A DNA stretch of 64,000 nt, from positions 14,922,183 to 14,986,182 of the forward strand of contig NC_133659.1 of the NCBI RefSeq assembly GCF_037893015.1, written 5' to 3'. Position numbers and translations under genes: made by a program. The notes under the pieces are model-generated. The model was not told the DNA's origin and made no database searches. It saw nothing but the letters and a program-made list of their open reading frames with translations. Numbering within the stretch: the stretch's first letter is position 1; each line of letters begins with the position of its first letter. Shown in pieces: positions 61,750-64,000 of the stretch. The DNA is from Macrotis lagotis (Eukaryota; Chordata; Mammalia; Peramelemorphia; Peramelidae).

Positions 61750-61901
61750 GGGGTGGCTAGGTGGCACAGTGGATAGCGCACAGGCCCTGGAGTTAGGAGT
61801 ACCTGAGTTCAAATCCAGCCTCAGACACTTAATAATGACCTAGCTGTGTGGCCTTGGGCAAGTCACTTAACCCCATTGCCTCGCAAAAACTAAAAAAAAA
61901 A
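61750..61901 (+). repeat. WSINE-type SINE, short TSD
   Basis: GGGGTGGCTAGGTGGCACAG through TCGCAAAAACTAAAAAAAAA; AATAGAATC and AATGGAATC flank it. Confidence 0.93.
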
Positions 61902-62139
61902 ATGGAATCAATCTCTCCTCATCTCCAACAATCCTTGGTGTCTTTGGCGCAAACCCTGATCAACAAGAACAATGACCACCAACAATGTGTGGGGAGGCCC
62001 AAGGGTAATTTCCAATACCACTCATGATATGTTGTTATTTGTGTTACTATTATTTAAGGCTCCATTAAGGAATTTTGAGCATAAACCATTTGAACTGCCA
62101 TCATGGGAATTCCTGTTCTAATATCCAAGGATATTCAAA

Positions 62140-62265
62140 TCCCTGACTGGGAACTTGGGTAGATTGCTTAACCTTTCTGGGCCTCAGTTTCCTGCTCTGT
62201 ACAATGAGATAGGTGGATGAGATGAACTCAAGGGGTCCTTTCCAACTCTAACCCCTGCTTGCTCT
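62140..62265 (+). repeat. MIR/THER-type SINE
   Basis: CTGGGCCTCAGTTTCCTGCT, GGGTCCTTTCCAACTCTAAC. Confidence 0.75.
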
Positions 62266-62279
62266 GATTTTTAAAGGCT

Positions 62280-62500
62280 CAACCTAGTTGCCTCCTTCTA
62301 CAGAAAGCCTATCATGATCTCCCCAAGTTAGGCTGACTCTCTTCTTCCACAAATTAACTTGCATTTCTTTGTTTAAATACAACTCTTACCCTATTAGAAT
62401 GTAAATTTCTTAATTCACTTCAATTCAGTAAACATAGATGGAGTTCCTACTATGTACCAGATGCAGGGGATACAACAAAAGGGAAAAGGGAATAAACATT
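62280..62500 (+). mobile_element. L2 3' end, then unassigned sequence
   Basis: GTTGCCTCCTTCTACAGAAA, CCCTATTAGAATGTAAATTT. Confidence 0.55.
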
Positions 62501-62547
62501 AATTCATCTTTGACTATGCTCTCCACTTTACAAATATAGTCTCATTT

Positions 62548-62656
62548 CTTTTTTGTTTGCTTGTTTTTGGCAAGACTAAGAGGTTAAGTGACTTACCCAA
62601 GGTCACACAGCTAAGTATGTATTAAGTGTCTGAGGCCAGATTTGAAATCAGATGCT
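62548..62656 (-). repeat. WSINE-type SINE, truncated
   Basis: GACTTACCCAAGGTCACACA, TTAAGTGTCTGAGGCCAGAT; inserted in the MIR that follows. Confidence 0.85.
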
Positions 62657-62846
62657 CCTGAATATAATTTCATTTGAGCCTCACAGTAATCTTATGGGGT
62701 AGATAAAATTATTATCCCCATTTTATAGATGAGGAAACTGAGGCATAAGGGAAGTGAATAGACCAGGGTCATGCAACTAGTGAGTATCTGAGAAGAAGAT
62801 TTGAACTCATCTAGAGCTCTATCTACTGTGCCACATAGCTGCCTCA
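62657..62846 (-). repeat. CORE-SINE with MIR tail
   Basis: TTTCATTTGAGCCTCACAGT, ATAGATGAGGAAACTGAGGC, ending GCCACATAGCTGCCTC. Confidence 0.85.
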
Positions 62847-63309
62847 AAAATAAAAATCTTTGTCCTCCAGAATTTTCCATTCCTGTCTTATGTTTTAAAA
62901 TCCTATCACACACACTCACTAGTTTCGTGAACCATTGGGGAGATAATTTCATGCCTGAGCCCCTGGGGTTTTAGAGGTCCATCCCCTCAAAAGGGTTACT
63001 TTATATTTAATCTGAGAATATTTTACACATACTTATCAACATCTACACTATTTCCCCTCAATCACACTTTAAGGTCATTGAGGATGAAACTGTTTCATTT
63101 CTATTCTAGCTCCTGGTATATCAAAGTCTCAATAAAAGTGGTTTGAAGACTATTCAAAGTCAGAAGATGAGTTCAAATTCCAGTTCTTCCTTTTGCTATC
63201 TGTGTGACTATAATTGCTAAGCTTCTGAGGCCTTCATATTCCTCAACTTTCAAATTAACCTTGAAGGCCCTTCCATATCCAAGATTCTACATACTCAAAT
63301 AGAGTGACT
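62847..63309. other. Intron 1 stretch, mostly unassigned
   Basis: 63140-63290 may be a degraded MIR; nothing else recognised. Confidence 0.35.
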
Positions 63310-63695
63310 TGTGAACCTTCAACAGGGCTCCTTAACCCTTTTCCACATCACTGCCCCCTCTGACGGTGACACCAAGGAGCCCTTTCTCAGAACTGAGTTT
63401 GTAACACATAAAATGAAATAGGTAGGACCTCAAAAGAGAAAGATTCTATTGAAATGCTGTTGAAGTAATATAAAAAACAAATTCATGGGGGACAGCTAGA
63501 TGCTGCAATAGATAGAGCTCTGGCCCTGAGTCAGGAGGATCTGGGTTCAAATTCAAACTCAGACACTTAATAATTACCCAGCTGAGTGAACTTGGGCAAG
63601 TTACATAGCATGTTTTTTTGCAAGGCAATGGAGCTATCAAAGTATTTTTAAAACAAATTCAAGAAGTCCAGGTTAAGAACTCCCTGATCTCTTTA
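63310..63695 (+). mobile_element. hAT-like DNA transposon, split by a SINE
   Basis: Left GGCTCCTTAACCCTTTTCCA, right CAGGTTAAGAACTCCCTGAT; the terminal repeats are recognisable. Best preserved of the four copies. Confidence 0.65.
63486..63649 (+). repeat. WSINE-type SINE, 12 bp TSD
   Basis: AAAACAAATTCA at 63474-63485 and 63650-63661. The 3' third is aberrant: it contains TTTTTTTGCAAGGCAATGG, a reversed tail motif, so the copy was rearranged. Confidence 0.88.
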
Positions 63696-64000
63696 AAGAC
63701 AGACAGGAGGACATATTAAAAGTCTTCTAAGTTAAGCCTTTGGAACTGTATGTATGAGTTGGCCAACATGGTGAGCCCCCCCGCCACAGACCCAGGTTGG
63801 AACACCGAGCTGGATGTTCTCAAAGATCAGCACCAGTGGGACTGTGAGACCAGTGTCATTCTGAGAAACTTAGCCAAGGCAGAGAAAGGAAAGATTCAGG
63901 GGCAGAATAGGGCAGAATAACCAAGATTGGACATCTGTCCTGCTGGCTGCACACTGTGTGCGCATCGTACTAACTGCCCTAGTACAGAATGGGGTCTCAA
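63696..64000. other. Unassigned end of window
   Basis: Unique-looking sequence containing a 56-codon plus-strand frame (63750-63917). No match to PGM1 exon 1 on either strand. Confidence 0.4.

Overview
This window is nuclear DNA from a mammal, almost certainly a marsupial and probably an Australian one (dasyurid-like). The main evidence is more than a dozen copies of a ~150 bp tRNA-headed SINE (head GCAGCTAGGTGGC, body CAGACACTTAATAATTACC, tail GCCTTGCAAAAACC plus A-run), called WSINE-type below. They sit among longer MAR1-type CORE-SINEs (end in AAATGGGGTCA...GACACAACTGA), older MIR/THER-type SINEs, marsupial L1 ends, and many L2 and CR1/L3 LINE remnants. CpG is scarce, no CpG island is visible, and long CT, AT, GA and poly-G/C runs are frequent. 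No bacterial or viral gene organisation is present.

The only host protein-coding gene I can support is PGM1 (phosphoglucomutase 1) on the minus strand. Exons 2 to 11 are present between 59343 and 25059. They join in frame into 480 codons plus a stop, which is the length expected for residues 83-562 of the 562-residue mammalian enzyme. The catalytic serine loop, metal loop, sugar-binding loop and phosphate-binding loop are all intact. Exon 1 (standard or alternative) is not in the window, so intron 1 runs off the right edge. Intron 3 appears to start with GC rather than GT.

Layout: 1-~24050 is intergenic DNA downstream of PGM1, made of LINE and SINE remnants, microsatellites and some unassigned sequence. 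It includes a pair of ~300 bp near-identical segments 3.8 kb apart. ~24050-25058 is the probable 3' untranslated region with candidate poly(A) signals. 25059-59343 is the PGM1 body, whose introns carry most of the repeats, including a 3'-truncated U2 snRNA retropseudogene with target-site duplications in intron 7. 59344-64000 is intron 1.

I looked for an undescribed system and found none. The second-look items are the GC-AG intron, the U2 insertion, the duplicated segment, a UG/GA microsatellite next to the exon 9 donor, an inverted SINE pair in the likely 3'UTR, and a few unique blocks. Repeat boundaries were read by eye and are good to roughly 10-30 bases unless a target-site duplication fixes them.
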